Assembly: GCA_023136265.1 (NCBI GenBank)
Contig: JAGLRN010000052.1
Coordinates: 1 to 46,991, forward strand
Direction of reading: 5' to 3'
DNA length: 46,991 nt
Source: Thermoplasmata archaeon
GTDB lineage: Archaea; Thermoplasmatota; Thermoplasmata; RBG-16-68-12; JAGMCJ01
Below, one piece after another: positions 25,645-34,688 of the stretch (positions within the stretch are counted from its first letter, which is position 1; every line of letters starts with the position of its first letter). The translations under genes and the position numbers were made by a program. The notes below the pieces were generated by a model. That model was not told the DNA's origin and ran no database searches. It saw only the letters and a program-made list of their open reading frames with translations.

Positions 25645-26724
25645 ATGTCATCCAGCGGGAAGAAGAGATGGCCCACGGTGCTTCTCCTCATTCTCTTCGT
25701 CATCATTCTCATCATACTCCTCGGGAGCTACTCGGTCATTCCGAACTTCCTTCCATTTGACATCACCCTGAGCGAATACGCGCCGTTCATAATCTCCGGG
25801 CTAATCATCATCGCCACGAAGATCTGGCTTGACCTCATGGGGCCCCTCTTCATACATGCATTCTCCGCGAGAACGAAATCGGAGGCGGACGCGGCGGCCA
25901 TATACCAGATTCTCAGCTACATCGCGTGGTTCGTCGCCCTCGGAGCGGTGCTTTGGATTGCGGCTGGCGGTCCAGAGGGAGGCATGAGCCTCCTGAGCCT
26001 CGGCCTGGTCAGCGCGGCGGCAATCTACGTCCTGCAAGGACCGCTGCTCAACATCGTCGGCTGGGCTGTTCTTGTCTACAGGGGGATCTACACGCTCGGG
26101 GACAGGATCAAGATCAGGGACGTCAGTGGATACGTCACGAACATATCCATAATGAACACGACCGTCCGCGAGTTCGGCGGATGGATGAGCGGGGACACAT
26201 TCACAGGACGAGTTGCGTCCATTCCGAACAGCTTCGTACTGGAGGCGAATGTCTTCAACTACACCAAGGACACGAATGTCATCTGGGACGAACTGGAGGT
26301 CAACGTGACGTACGAGAGCGATATCGCCAATGCCCAGAGGCATGTGCTCGATGCGACGGAGGAGGTCGCCGGGAGGTTCATGCAGAAGTACTCCAGCTTC
26401 GTCAAGGAGAAGATCGAGTTCAGTGATATCAAGGACATCACCATTGTAAAGCCCAGGGTGCTCCTCAGGCTGGGCGACTACTCCGTTCGTCTGTTCGCAG
26501 TGTACTTCTGCCAGGCCCAGAGGAGGCGAGAGGTCAGGTCGCGAATAATCACAGCCGTCTTGAGGAGGTTCAGCGAGGACGATCTTGTCCAGATCGCCTA
26601 TCCTCACGTCGAGGTCGTGCCCTATAAGCACAGACCGTTCGAGAGCCGCACGGTCGACATCCCTGTTGAGAGTTTCTCGGTCATCCCATCGAAGAGCAAG
26701 GGGAAAGCGAAGGGGAAGGGCTAG
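25645..26724 (+). CDS. MscS-family mechanosensitive channel
   Basis: The 359-residue protein has about four N-terminal membrane helices (within residues 10-150), the last being the Gly/Ala-rich pore-like stretch SLGLVSAAAIYVLQGPLLNI. The cytoplasmic MscS beta domain follows, with YTLGDRIKIRDVSGYV, TTVREFGGW and the diagnostic RVASIPNSFVLEANVFNYT. It releases solutes on osmotic downshock in characterised members. The tail is Lys-rich (KSKGKAKGKG). TTG 25636 is an alternative start. Confidence 0.9.
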   Translation: MSSSGKKRWPTVLLLILFVIILIILLGSYSVIPNFLPFDITLSEYAPFIISGLIIIATKIWLDLMGPLFIHAFSARTKSEADAAAIYQILSYIAWFVALGAVLWIAAGGPEGGMSLLSLGLVSAAAIYVLQGPLLNIVGWAVLVYRGIYTLGDRIKIRDVSGYVTNISIMNTTVREFGGWMSGDTFTGRVASIPNSFVLEANVFNYTKDTNVIWDELEVNVTYESDIANAQRHVLDATEEVAGRFMQKYSSFVKEKIEFSDIKDITIVKPRVLLRLGDYSVRLFAVYFCQAQRRREVRSRIITAVLRRFSEDDLVQIAYPHVEVVPYKHRPFESRTVDIPVESFSVIPSKSKGKAKGKG

Positions 26725-26742
26725 GCCGAAAGCGGAACCTTT

Positions 26743-28686
26743 ATGGTAGAATCCGCGTTGATGGCCTCGATGAATGACGGTACCTTCTCGTTGGAAGACG
26801 ACATTCGACTTGACGCTTCGAAAGTGACGCACAATCCGGACGATGACTTCTACAAGGAGTTCCTGAAGCCGTACTACGTGCTCACGAAGGACGGGCAGTT
26901 CCTCTTCGCCTCCACGCAGGCAGGTCGAAGACCGGACAGGGCGTTCTACATGGTGCCCGAGGACTACCCGCTCGGAACCCGCCAGAGGCCTTTTGATGCA
27001 GAGATAGGCAAGGCGCTCTACGACGTCGCCCTCCGATATCTGAGGACGGCAAGAGTGATCGTTCAGGAAGGGATACAAGGGGAGTCTGGCTACGAGGTCG
27101 GACTGAGGGTAACGACGACCGTAGAGAACCCGCACAGCGCATACATCGCCTGGATGGGGAGGATGATGATCTTCCCGCCAAAGGAGGGCATGCACATCCA
27201 CTGCTTCAACTACATCATTCCGGAGCCCCTTCCCGCCGAGTACGTGAAGGAGATCCAGGAGTTCTGGCCCGAGTACGATCCGAAAGAACCCATCACGCTG
27301 TACGACTTCACGGACATGAAGAATGACGTCAGGCGGGTCCTCAGCCTCGGAATCGACTATTTTGGCGGGGCATACAAGAAGCCCAACCTCACGATTGTGT
27401 GGAACAAGGGAGAGCTGGACGGCCTGATATCGTACCATGCTGGGTGCACGACGGACAGGGTCCTCAAGGGCCTGAGCGGGACGGGAAAGACCACGCTCAC
27501 CGTCGGGCCCGAGCTGGAGCAGGACGACGCGTGCTTCGGACGCCCCGTTCTGGATTCAGGCGGGAAGACGGACTCCGTCGAGCTCGTTGGGCTGGAGGCG
27601 GCGAGCTTCGCCAAATCGGAGGGTCTCGTTCCCGGCAGCCCCGAGTGGCCCGGCCTGATGAGGTCCGCTCAGATCGACGAGAGCGGGAAGAGCCCGATCG
27701 TCCTAGCCATGAACATCGATTGCGAGAATGTGGACTTCGTCCGCAAGACTATCGCTGACTACGAGGTGCTCGTCCCCGAGGTCGAGGAGGGAAAGCAGGC
27801 GGGACCCCTGCAGTGCACGAGATACGAGAAGAGCGGGACCACGAACGGGAGGTTCATATTCCTCTTCAGTGAGCTGAACCCGAACTGGAGTTCAGGCGGG
27901 AAGAAGTGGCTGCGGTCCGAGTCGCTCAGCTACAAGAGGTTCGACGTCCTGGAGCCGATGCTCCGAGTGACGGACCCCGCAATGGCGACGGCGATGGACA
28001 GCGGGTGCGAGAGCATAATCACCTCGGCGATCGCCGCCCAGAAGGTCGGGACAAGGGTCAGATCCTACGCCGCCACCGACTTCATGGTCGGGGAGCAGTC
28101 CAGGCAGGCGCTGGTCAAGCTGAAGATGTACCGGGACCTCGGCCTGGGTCCGGACGGCAAGCTCGTCTTCTTCATCAACAACGCTGGCTTCGTGGGCGAG
28201 TACGACCTGCACGGAGATCAGGTTCGGAAGCTGGACGAGAACGGCGAGCCCGTGCCGATGAGGAATGACAGAGGCGAGGTCGAGCGGGACATGGCCGGAG
28301 AAGTGAAGTACGTCGGTCAGGGGGAGAAGATAACAGTCCAGGACTCGAAGACGCTCGTGGACCTCGTGGAGCAACGGAAGATCGAGAGCTGGATAGAGAA
28401 CCCGATATACGGATACCTCCTGCCAGACCCGCGGGAACTGGAAGAGAGGCACGGGATGAAGGACTTCGGGAAGCGGTTCAACCCGCTCAGGTTCTACTCC
28501 CCGGCGGACATCGTGCGGTTCGCCGAGAGGGACATCAAGGAGAGGACGGAGTTCCTCGGGAACCTCTTCAAGGGGCAGAATGGTGAGGACGAGCTCCGCG
28601 ATGTCATGCACATCTGGGAGAAGGTCATGATTCCCTCGGAGGACGAGTTGAGGGAGTTCTACGAGAAACACTACGGGGTTCCGTAG
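26743..28686 (+). CDS. pckA: ATP-type phosphoenolpyruvate carboxykinase, divergent
   Basis: The enzyme would interconvert oxaloacetate and PEP with a nucleotide, linking TCA intermediates to gluconeogenesis. It has the P-loop GLSGTGKTT (about 244-252) and DYFGGAYKK (about 205-213), which aligns with the metal/substrate Lys region YAGEMKK of ATP-PEPCK, and YHAGCT supplies the expected His. The usual DDEHGWD after the P-loop is instead QDDACF. At 647 residues it is about 100 longer than ordinary ATP-PEPCK, with additions near 270-310 and 470-530. Starts at 26761 or 26770 are possible, given TATA-like CTTTATGG at 26739. Confidence 0.75.
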   Translation: MVESALMASMNDGTFSLEDDIRLDASKVTHNPDDDFYKEFLKPYYVLTKDGQFLFASTQAGRRPDRAFYMVPEDYPLGTRQRPFDAEIGKALYDVALRYLRTARVIVQEGIQGESGYEVGLRVTTTVENPHSAYIAWMGRMMIFPPKEGMHIHCFNYIIPEPLPAEYVKEIQEFWPEYDPKEPITLYDFTDMKNDVRRVLSLGIDYFGGAYKKPNLTIVWNKGELDGLISYHAGCTTDRVLKGLSGTGKTTLTVGPELEQDDACFGRPVLDSGGKTDSVELVGLEAASFAKSEGLVPGSPEWPGLMRSAQIDESGKSPIVLAMNIDCENVDFVRKTIADYEVLVPEVEEGKQAGPLQCTRYEKSGTTNGRFIFLFSELNPNWSSGGKKWLRSESLSYKRFDVLEPMLRVTDPAMATAMDSGCESIITSAIAAQKVGTRVRSYAATDFMVGEQSRQALVKLKMYRDLGLGPDGKLVFFINNAGFVGEYDLHGDQVRKLDENGEPVPMRNDRGEVERDMAGEVKYVGQGEKITVQDSKTLVDLVEQRKIESWIENPIYGYLLPDPRELEERHGMKDFGKRFNPLRFYSPADIVRFAERDIKERTEFLGNLFKGQNGEDELRDVMHIWEKVMIPSEDELREFYEKHYGVP

Positions 28687-28918
28687 CCCGTCCACTCGAC
28701 GATCATGCTCTCAGGCATCAAAGCAGAACGTCGCGCAGTAGCACCTAGACGCGATGGGGTCGTTGTTCCCGCTGAAACACTTGAGTAAGTTCGGCATGCG
28801 AAAGGCTTCGCAGAGTCTCCACAAAGGATATTAGGATGAGTGTGGATTCGAATGCAACGTTGGGGAGGAGATCGGGAAGAGAGGCTGCTCCCGCCCGCCA
28901 ACGTGATAGGGATCTGAA

Positions 28919-29479
28919 ATGGCTAGAACGTGGATGGAGATCGGACTTCTCGTAGGGACAACCATGTTTGTCCTGGGAACGATTGGAGCGGTAGCCATGC
29001 TGGGCCTCAACATGCATTGGAAGTACATGGCATACTGCAACGTCTACGAAGGGTCCCTTGAATGCACGGACTACCGCGGATACGTCGAGGGGGAAGAGTG
29101 GACCTGGAGGGGGTATATGACCGCGCTCGGGATCGTCGTAGCAGGAAGCGGACTGGTATACATCTCATCGGCTGGAAGCCGCCGTCGAACACCGGACAGA
29201 CGGAAAGCTTTCGACCTCGGCGCGAAGCTGTGGATTGTTCTCATCGTCGCGGGATTCGCGTGCCTGTTCGCCAGCTCCCATCTAGACAACAGTCTCGATC
29301 CACTCTGGGCTTGGCAGAACTGGTATGTGCACGTAATAGTCAACGGACTCCAAAGTGTGGTTTGGCTCCTGTGGATCGTCGCGTTCGGTGCGATGTTCAT
29401 TGCGAGAAGTGAGTGGATGCTCCCCGAGACCCGTTCAGAAGAGGAGGACGCTCCCGCCTCAGACGCGGCACGGAGGTAG
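28919..29479 (+). CDS. four-helix membrane protein of unknown function
   Basis: The 186-residue protein has hydrophobic helices near residues 8-31, 66-84, 102-119 and 137-161. Between helices 1 and 2 lies an outside-type loop with two Cys (YCNVYEGSLECTDYRGY). The C-terminus is acidic and cytoplasmic-like. I recognise no family. AGGGAT precedes the ATG. Confidence 0.65.
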   Translation: MARTWMEIGLLVGTTMFVLGTIGAVAMLGLNMHWKYMAYCNVYEGSLECTDYRGYVEGEEWTWRGYMTALGIVVAGSGLVYISSAGSRRRTPDRRKAFDLGAKLWIVLIVAGFACLFASSHLDNSLDPLWAWQNWYVHVIVNGLQSVVWLLWIVAFGAMFIARSEWMLPETRSEEEDAPASDAARR

Positions 29480-29491
29480 CATGCGGGAAGC

Positions 29492-29546
29492 GTTGCAGCG
29501 GCAACCATACCATTCCTGTCCGTCTTCATGGGGAGCGCGACAATCC
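29492..29546 (+). repeat. about 55-bp intergenic repeat, copy 1
   Basis: It shares roughly 75-80% identity by eye with 30921-30976, beginning GTTGCAG and ending CGACAATCC. It ends 77 nt before the start of the beta-helix surface protein. Confidence 0.6.
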
Positions 29547-29574
29547 GTTGGCACGACAGAGCCCCCGCAAGAAG

Positions 29575-29583
29575 AATTATAAG
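29575..29583 (+). promoter_or_regulatory. TATA box of the beta-helix surface protein
   Basis: AATTATAAG about 45 nt before ATG 29623; GGAGGA lies 6-12 nt before the start, so a short leader with an RBS is expected. Confidence 0.5.
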
Positions 29584-29622
29584 CAGATACGCGGCTTATG
29601 ACGCAACGTCGCGGAGGACAAT

Positions 29623-30861
29623 ATGAAGCGAGCGAGCCTGACTGTCTCACTTCTAGTATTCGTGAGTTCCCTTTTCGTTGCCTTCCTTGTGCTGCCAGAG
29701 GGCACAGCGGCCCGAGTTCTGTATGTGGGCGGGACAGGCCCAGACAACTACACAAGCATACAGGGAGCCGTTGATGCTGCGGACCTTGGAGATACGGTCT
29801 TTGTGCACAGTGGGACATACGAGGAGAACATCGAAATAAACATGACGCTGTCCCTGGTCGGAGAGGACAGAAACACGACGACGATAGTCGGCGATGGGAC
29901 TGACATTGTGGTTGACATATCTGCTGACTGGGTGAACGTTACAGGGTTCAGCATTGGAGCAAGTGGAAATCATGGGATGAGGCTGTTTCTTGCTGAGAAC
30001 TGCCGAATAACCGGAAACAGCATCTCGGACCACGAGCGAGGCGTTTACTCATGGCTTTCGAATAACAATACTATTGCCGAAAACATCATCATAGGCAGAG
30101 CCACAGGTTTCAATGGTGTCACAGGTGTCTACCTGGATTCATCCGATCACAACATCATCATGAACAATACGTTCACAGACAATGGCGTGGGAATATACAT
30201 GTACTATTCGAACTGGAATGATCTGACCTTCAATGAGCTGTCCTCACTCAGCGTGTTCTATGGGATTGAGTTCAGGGGAGTCGGCGTACAACTCCACTAC
30301 TCAGGCAACAACACGATTGCCGACAACAGCCTGTTTGATAGCGACATCGGCGTGAGACTCGTACTCTCTCATGACAATCTGATTGCCAACAACAGCATCT
30401 TCTCGAATGCCCTTCGAGGCATGTCCCTCCATGGATCCGACGGCAACAGAATCTTCCACAACAACTTCGCGGACAACGAGGAACACGTCTGGGATGACTC
30501 ACACGGCAATCAATACGATGACAGATATCCTTCAGGCGGCAACTATTGGGATGACTACACGGGTCCCGACCTGAAGAGTGGCCCGAACCAAGACCAACCC
30601 GGTGGCGACGGAATGGGTGATACTCCATATGACATCCAGGTAGCGACCGGCCTGGACCGCTACCCGCTGATGAGTCCTATCGGGCCCTTTGAGCTTCCCA
30701 CGGTAACACCACCCGAGCAGGAATCAATCCTCGAACAGGCTTGGTTCTGGGTGGCAGTCGTGTGTGCGGCAATAGCAGTGCTTGCCCTCCTGATTATCAT
30801 CAGAAGGAGAAAGGTAGCATCAGATCATGAGGTCGATGGAGGTCATCGAGAATCATCCTAG
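29623..30861 (+). CDS. secreted, membrane-anchored right-handed beta-helix protein (NosD-like)
   Basis: The 412-residue protein has a signal peptide (residues 1-28, LTVSLLVFVSSLFVAFLVL). A parallel beta-helix follows, with the entry YTSIQGAVDAADLGDTVFVHSGTYEENI and repeated N-rich turns (NNTIAENII, GNNTIADNSL, HDNLIANNSI) as in NosD/pectate-lyase-like surface proteins. The tail FHNNFADNEEHVWDD...GNYWDDYTGPD is typical of archaeal NosD-like proteins. A C-terminal helix (WFWVAVVCAAIAVLALLIII) and basic RRRK anchor it. Many NxS/T sites suggest glycosylation. Function is probably carbohydrate binding or surface structure. Confidence 0.85.
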   Translation: MKRASLTVSLLVFVSSLFVAFLVLPEGTAARVLYVGGTGPDNYTSIQGAVDAADLGDTVFVHSGTYEENIEINMTLSLVGEDRNTTTIVGDGTDIVVDISADWVNVTGFSIGASGNHGMRLFLAENCRITGNSISDHERGVYSWLSNNNTIAENIIIGRATGFNGVTGVYLDSSDHNIIMNNTFTDNGVGIYMYYSNWNDLTFNELSSLSVFYGIEFRGVGVQLHYSGNNTIADNSLFDSDIGVRLVLSHDNLIANNSIFSNALRGMSLHGSDGNRIFHNNFADNEEHVWDDSHGNQYDDRYPSGGNYWDDYTGPDLKSGPNQDQPGGDGMGDTPYDIQVATGLDRYPLMSPIGPFELPTVTPPEQESILEQAWFWVAVVCAAIAVLALLIIIRRRKVASDHEVDGGHRESS

Positions 30862-30920
30862 CCAAATGCCCAGCGAAGAAGCTTCGACAGAAGTGCCCAC
30901 GAATCGGAGGATCAGAACGG

Positions 30921-30976
30921 GTTGCAGTAGCAATCGTACCGCTTCTGTCCTTCTTGATGAGGAAGCACGACATTCC
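30921..30976 (+). repeat. about 55-bp intergenic repeat, copy 2
   Basis: Partner of 29492-29546, at a similar place (63 nt) before the next surface-protein gene. Confidence 0.6.
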
Positions 30977-31039
30977 ACAAAGTGAAAAACGGTCTCGACC
31001 AGAAGGCTTTTAAGTGGGTATTAGGATGATTCGCTGCGG

Positions 31040-33997
31040 GTGGAGGAGATGAAGTTCAGAGCCTCGGTGGGGTGCTTTGTGTGCTTTTCTTTGTTACTGT
31101 GTTGCATCGGTCCCCACTACGGTGTGCAAGCTCAGACGAATTGGACGAAATACCCCGGCAATCCCGTGGTTACACAGGGCCCCGACTTCGCCTGGGACTG
31201 GTTCGTTATGCATCCCAATGTTTTGGAGGAGCCCACGGGCTACAAGATGTGGTTCACCGCCATGACATTGACGATGGGGATGGAGCAGAGGATGAGGATA
31301 GGATTTGCCACCGCCCCGGACAAGGTGATGTGGACCAAGCATCCATCAAACCCCGTCATGGACATTGGCCCCCCAGGAAGCTGGGAAGAGGTTGGTGCTC
31401 TGGCACCCTGGGTCCTGCCAGACATCACCGGCTACAAGATGTGGTACACGGGAATGGACATCGCCATGTATCCCCAGATAGGCTATGCCGTATCCACAGA
31501 CGGCGTGACCTGGACGAGACATCCTGGGAACCCCGTTCTCACTCCTGGTGCCCCAGGTGAGTGGGATGGAAATGCGACAACGTACGCGTCCGTTCGCTAT
31601 CTTGGCGGCGTCTATCACGCATGGTATACCGGTCAGGGTGCGGACGGACTCCTCCGGATTGGGTATGCCACCTCGACCGACGGAATCGCTTGGGCGAAAT
31701 ACGGCGGCAATCCAGTACTTGATGTCGGTGCTCCAGGCGAATGGGACTCCGATGGTGTTGCAGCGCCATGTGTGTTGGTCAACGGTTCGAACTACGAGAT
31801 GTGGTACTCGGGCGTCGATGGATCCAATTACGCGCGTATCGGCTACGCCACCTCTCCCGACGGAATCAATTGGACTAGACACGTAGACAATCCCATTCTT
31901 ACCGAGGGTTCTCCGGGAGACTGGGATGATCAGGGTCCAATGGGATCTAGTGTTCTGGCAACTCCGACGGGATACGACATGTGGTATGGAGGGTTGGGCT
32001 TCAGTGGGACCACTGGAATCGGATACGCGAACAGCACTTTTCCGGTCCCGCAGCCGCCCATGTTGGCGGGAGGGGAGGTGACGCCCTCTGCGGGCCCGAA
32101 GAATAGCAGGTTCACGTACAACGTGATCTACAGCGACGAGGACAACGATCCCGCCGCGTATGTGCGTGTGTGGATCAACAAGAGCGGCGTTCCCTTTGGC
32201 AGCAGCCCCTATGACCTGAAGTTCGACAGCTGGAAGGGTGCTCCCGGTGACTGGATCGCGGGTGCCAACTACTCTCTCTCCGTCAATCTCTACTCCGACG
32301 GAAGCGACTACACCTTCGCGTTCAGCGCCTCGGACGGCAAGGATGCTGTCTTCCTTCCTGAGCGGGCGGGTCCCGAAGTGACCGCGCTGTTCGGTGTCGA
32401 GAAGATCGTGTTCCATTCCATGCGCACCGGGAACTGGGACATCTGGAAGATGGACGCCGATGGAAGCGATCTGGTCCAACTGACGACCGTCTCGTTTGAA
32501 GACAGGTTCCCCGGCTGGTCGCCCGGCGCAGAGAGGATCACGTATGCAAACTGGAATGGGACGGACTATGACGTCTGGGTGATGGACGCTGACGGCAGCA
32601 ACAAGACTCAGCTGACCACGCACCCGAGCGATGACACCGATCCCGCGTGGTCACCGGACGGCACCATGATAGCGTTCACATCGAGCCGGGACGGCGATTT
32701 CGACATCTGGGTCATGGACTCGGACGGGGCCGACAAGGTCCAGCTCACGACGAACGTCAGCGAGGACACACAGCCCACCTGGTCCCCCGACGGTTCGAGG
32801 ATAGCCTTCGCGAGCGACAGGTTGGGCCGGAACATCTGGGTGATGGACGCGGACGGGAGCAACCAGACGGAAATCCAATCAGACTCCGGCTGGGACATCT
32901 GGCCTGCCTGGTCTCCGGACGGGACGAGAATCGCCTTAACTGGGGACAGAATCGATGAAGGCTATGACATCTGGACGATGGGCCCGGACGGCGGAAACCA
33001 GACGCAGCTTACATTCAATCTCGGTGAGGACTCATGTCCTTGTTGGTCTCCCGACAGCGGCAGAATCGCCTACAACTCTTTCCTGTCGGGATATGGGGAG
33101 ATCTGGATCATGGATCGTGATGGCGGCAATCAGACGCAGATCACCTCGAATACTGCTCTCGATATCTGTCCGGACATGACCATCATACCCGATGACACAC
33201 CCCCACTGCCGTCGGTCCTGCAGAGTGCGATCCTGGTTGGGGGAAGTCACGAGGACGTTTCCATCACGTGGAATGCCGCGGCGGACGATAGCCAGCCCGG
33301 CGGGACGGTGATGTACGAGGTCTGGCGGGCGACGGGCTATGCCGGCCCGTACTCGTATCTTGATGAGGTCGTCGCTGACGGCTCTCCGAGCTACACCTAC
33401 GTCGATTCAGGAGCCGGGCATGGGGACCCGAGCAGCTACTTCTACAGAGTCCATTCCGTGGATGAGATGGCGAAGTGGAACGTGACAAATGAGACTGCCG
33501 GCAAGTTCGTGAGACAGCTGTCCGCGGGAGTCAACTTCATATCGGTCCCGTTGATGCAGGTCGACGAGAGCCTGGAGGCGGTCCTTCAGACGTTGACGTT
33601 CGACAGGGCGTGGTTCTACGACCCTGCCGGGAAGGAGTGGAGATACTACGCTCGGCACAGGCCTTACAAGACAGACCTTGACCGTATGGACCACGCAATG
33701 GGATTGTGGGTGAACGTGACGATGGGCTCCGACCTCACCGTGGCGGGCATGGTTCCTGCCAGCACGACCGTTCAGCTACTCAGCGGATGGAATCTCGTCG
33801 GATTCCCGTCCTTCAATCTCACATACACGGTCGCGGACCTGAAGGCTGGAACGGGAGCGACGAGAGTGGAGGGATTCTATGCACCCGGCCTTCCGCACTG
33901 CTTGCGAGTGCTCGAGGATTTCGAAGTGCTTCAGGCGGGATACGCGTACTGGGTGAGGGTGGAGGCGGATATCGTCTGGACCGTCCCGCTCGGGTAG
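31040..33997 (+). CDS. secreted double beta-propeller protein (glycosidase-like and TolB/PD40-like)
   Basis: The 985-residue protein has a signal peptide (residues 1-31). Residues about 33-345 hold five repeats of the type IGYATSTDGxxWxKxxxNPVL, resembling the five-bladed propeller of GH43/GH32/GH130 enzymes. An Ig-like stretch follows (350-450), then six PD40/TolB-type blades (DIWVMDADGSNKTQLT, PAWSPDGTMIAF; 455-715), a fibronectin-like domain and a C-terminal SAGVNFISVPL/SGWNLVGFP domain. No anchor helix is seen. Catalytic residues cannot be assigned, so it may only bind glycans. GTG 31040 or ATG 31049 may be used; TATA-like CTTTTAAG is at 31003. Confidence 0.75.
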   Translation: MEEMKFRASVGCFVCFSLLLCCIGPHYGVQAQTNWTKYPGNPVVTQGPDFAWDWFVMHPNVLEEPTGYKMWFTAMTLTMGMEQRMRIGFATAPDKVMWTKHPSNPVMDIGPPGSWEEVGALAPWVLPDITGYKMWYTGMDIAMYPQIGYAVSTDGVTWTRHPGNPVLTPGAPGEWDGNATTYASVRYLGGVYHAWYTGQGADGLLRIGYATSTDGIAWAKYGGNPVLDVGAPGEWDSDGVAAPCVLVNGSNYEMWYSGVDGSNYARIGYATSPDGINWTRHVDNPILTEGSPGDWDDQGPMGSSVLATPTGYDMWYGGLGFSGTTGIGYANSTFPVPQPPMLAGGEVTPSAGPKNSRFTYNVIYSDEDNDPAAYVRVWINKSGVPFGSSPYDLKFDSWKGAPGDWIAGANYSLSVNLYSDGSDYTFAFSASDGKDAVFLPERAGPEVTALFGVEKIVFHSMRTGNWDIWKMDADGSDLVQLTTVSFEDRFPGWSPGAERITYANWNGTDYDVWVMDADGSNKTQLTTHPSDDTDPAWSPDGTMIAFTSSRDGDFDIWVMDSDGADKVQLTTNVSEDTQPTWSPDGSRIAFASDRLGRNIWVMDADGSNQTEIQSDSGWDIWPAWSPDGTRIALTGDRIDEGYDIWTMGPDGGNQTQLTFNLGEDSCPCWSPDSGRIAYNSFLSGYGEIWIMDRDGGNQTQITSNTALDICPDMTIIPDDTPPLPSVLQSAILVGGSHEDVSITWNAAADDSQPGGTVMYEVWRATGYAGPYSYLDEVVADGSPSYTYVDSGAGHGDPSSYFYRVHSVDEMAKWNVTNETAGKFVRQLSAGVNFISVPLMQVDESLEAVLQTLTFDRAWFYDPAGKEWRYYARHRPYKTDLDRMDHAMGLWVNVTMGSDLTVAGMVPASTTVQLLSGWNLVGFPSFNLTYTVADLKAGTGATRVEGFYAPGLPHCLRVLEDFEVLQAGYAYWVRVEADIVWTVPLG

Positions 33998-33998
33998 T

Positions 33999-34022
33999 CC
34001 CCCGAAACGATTTCATATGGGC
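33999..34022 (+). repeat. CCCCGAAACGATTYCAT element, copy 1
   Basis: The copy reads CCCCGAAACGATTTCAT then ATGGGC, starting just after the stop codon at 33997. A partial copy, GCGAAACGATAT, follows at 34046. It precedes the 34073 gene. Confidence 0.85.
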
Positions 34023-34072
34023 CGGTCGAGTCCAGCCATCTCCCGGCGAAACGATATTGTACTTCGAAACAG

Positions 34073-34615
34073 ATGAGTCTGTTGAGGGATTGGCGAGTGC
34101 CTGGAACCGGAACGAATAACGGTGCGAACGAGGAACCAACAAAGCCGAGAAGGAGTACTCGGAAGTCAGAGACGTGGAAGTGGCTGGTTCCCTTCATCAT
34201 ATGCACTGCCTCCCTGATCCTCTGGATTGTGTTCTTGTACGTGAGCATCTCCCCCTTGCACCCCTGCTCTGAATCCACAGGTGTACCGGTTGTCGACCTT
34301 GTCTGGTCCCCTTTCGGTATGGAGATTGAGGTGTCCTCACCGAGCAGACTGGAGCCTCTGGAGGACTACAAGGTATCGGCTCTCAAGGACGGCACACCAT
34401 GGTCCGGTTTTCCGAGGGTCCTGTCTGATGGTAACATAGGAATCGGTCCTGCAAGCGAACACCTGAACTTCACGGACCTCATGAGCGATGGCAAGCTGTC
34501 TGGCGGGGACTTCTTCACTCTGGAAGGTCTGGAGTCTGGTTCACAGTACGAGATCATACTGATCTGGGCGGCCGATGACAACGTATTGGCAAGGGAGATC
34601 ATCAATGTACCATAG
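34073..34615 (+). CDS. single-pass membrane protein with extracytoplasmic beta domain
   Basis: The 180-residue protein has a basic cytoplasmic N-terminus, one membrane helix (about 40-62, WLVPFIICTASLILWIVFLY), and an outer domain. The end, GGDFFTLEGLESGSQYEIILIW, resembles the C-terminal beta domain of archaeal pilin-like proteins, but no class III signal peptide cleavage site is visible. Function unknown. The gene is bracketed by copies 1 and 2 of the 17-nt repeat. Confidence 0.65.
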   Translation: MSLLRDWRVPGTGTNNGANEEPTKPRRSTRKSETWKWLVPFIICTASLILWIVFLYVSISPLHPCSESTGVPVVDLVWSPFGMEIEVSSPSRLEPLEDYKVSALKDGTPWSGFPRVLSDGNIGIGPASEHLNFTDLMSDGKLSGGDFFTLEGLESGSQYEIILIWAADDNVLAREIINVP

Positions 34616-34620
34616 TCTTG

Positions 34621-34644
34621 CCCCCGAAACGATTCCATCTGGGC
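34621..34644 (+). repeat. CCCCGAAACGATTYCAT element, copy 2
   Basis: CCCCGAAACGATTCCAT then CTGGGC, 6 nt after the stop of the 34073 gene. No plus-strand gene follows, so this copy is not obviously a promoter. Confidence 0.85.
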
Positions 34645-34688
34645 GGGCCTACTCCTGCCGACTCTTCAGCGGTCCGTTCAGTGATTCC

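Noticed and set aside
25801-27438. 545-codon minus-strand frame
   Set aside because: Antisense to the MscS channel and PEP carboxykinase genes; no recognisable motif.
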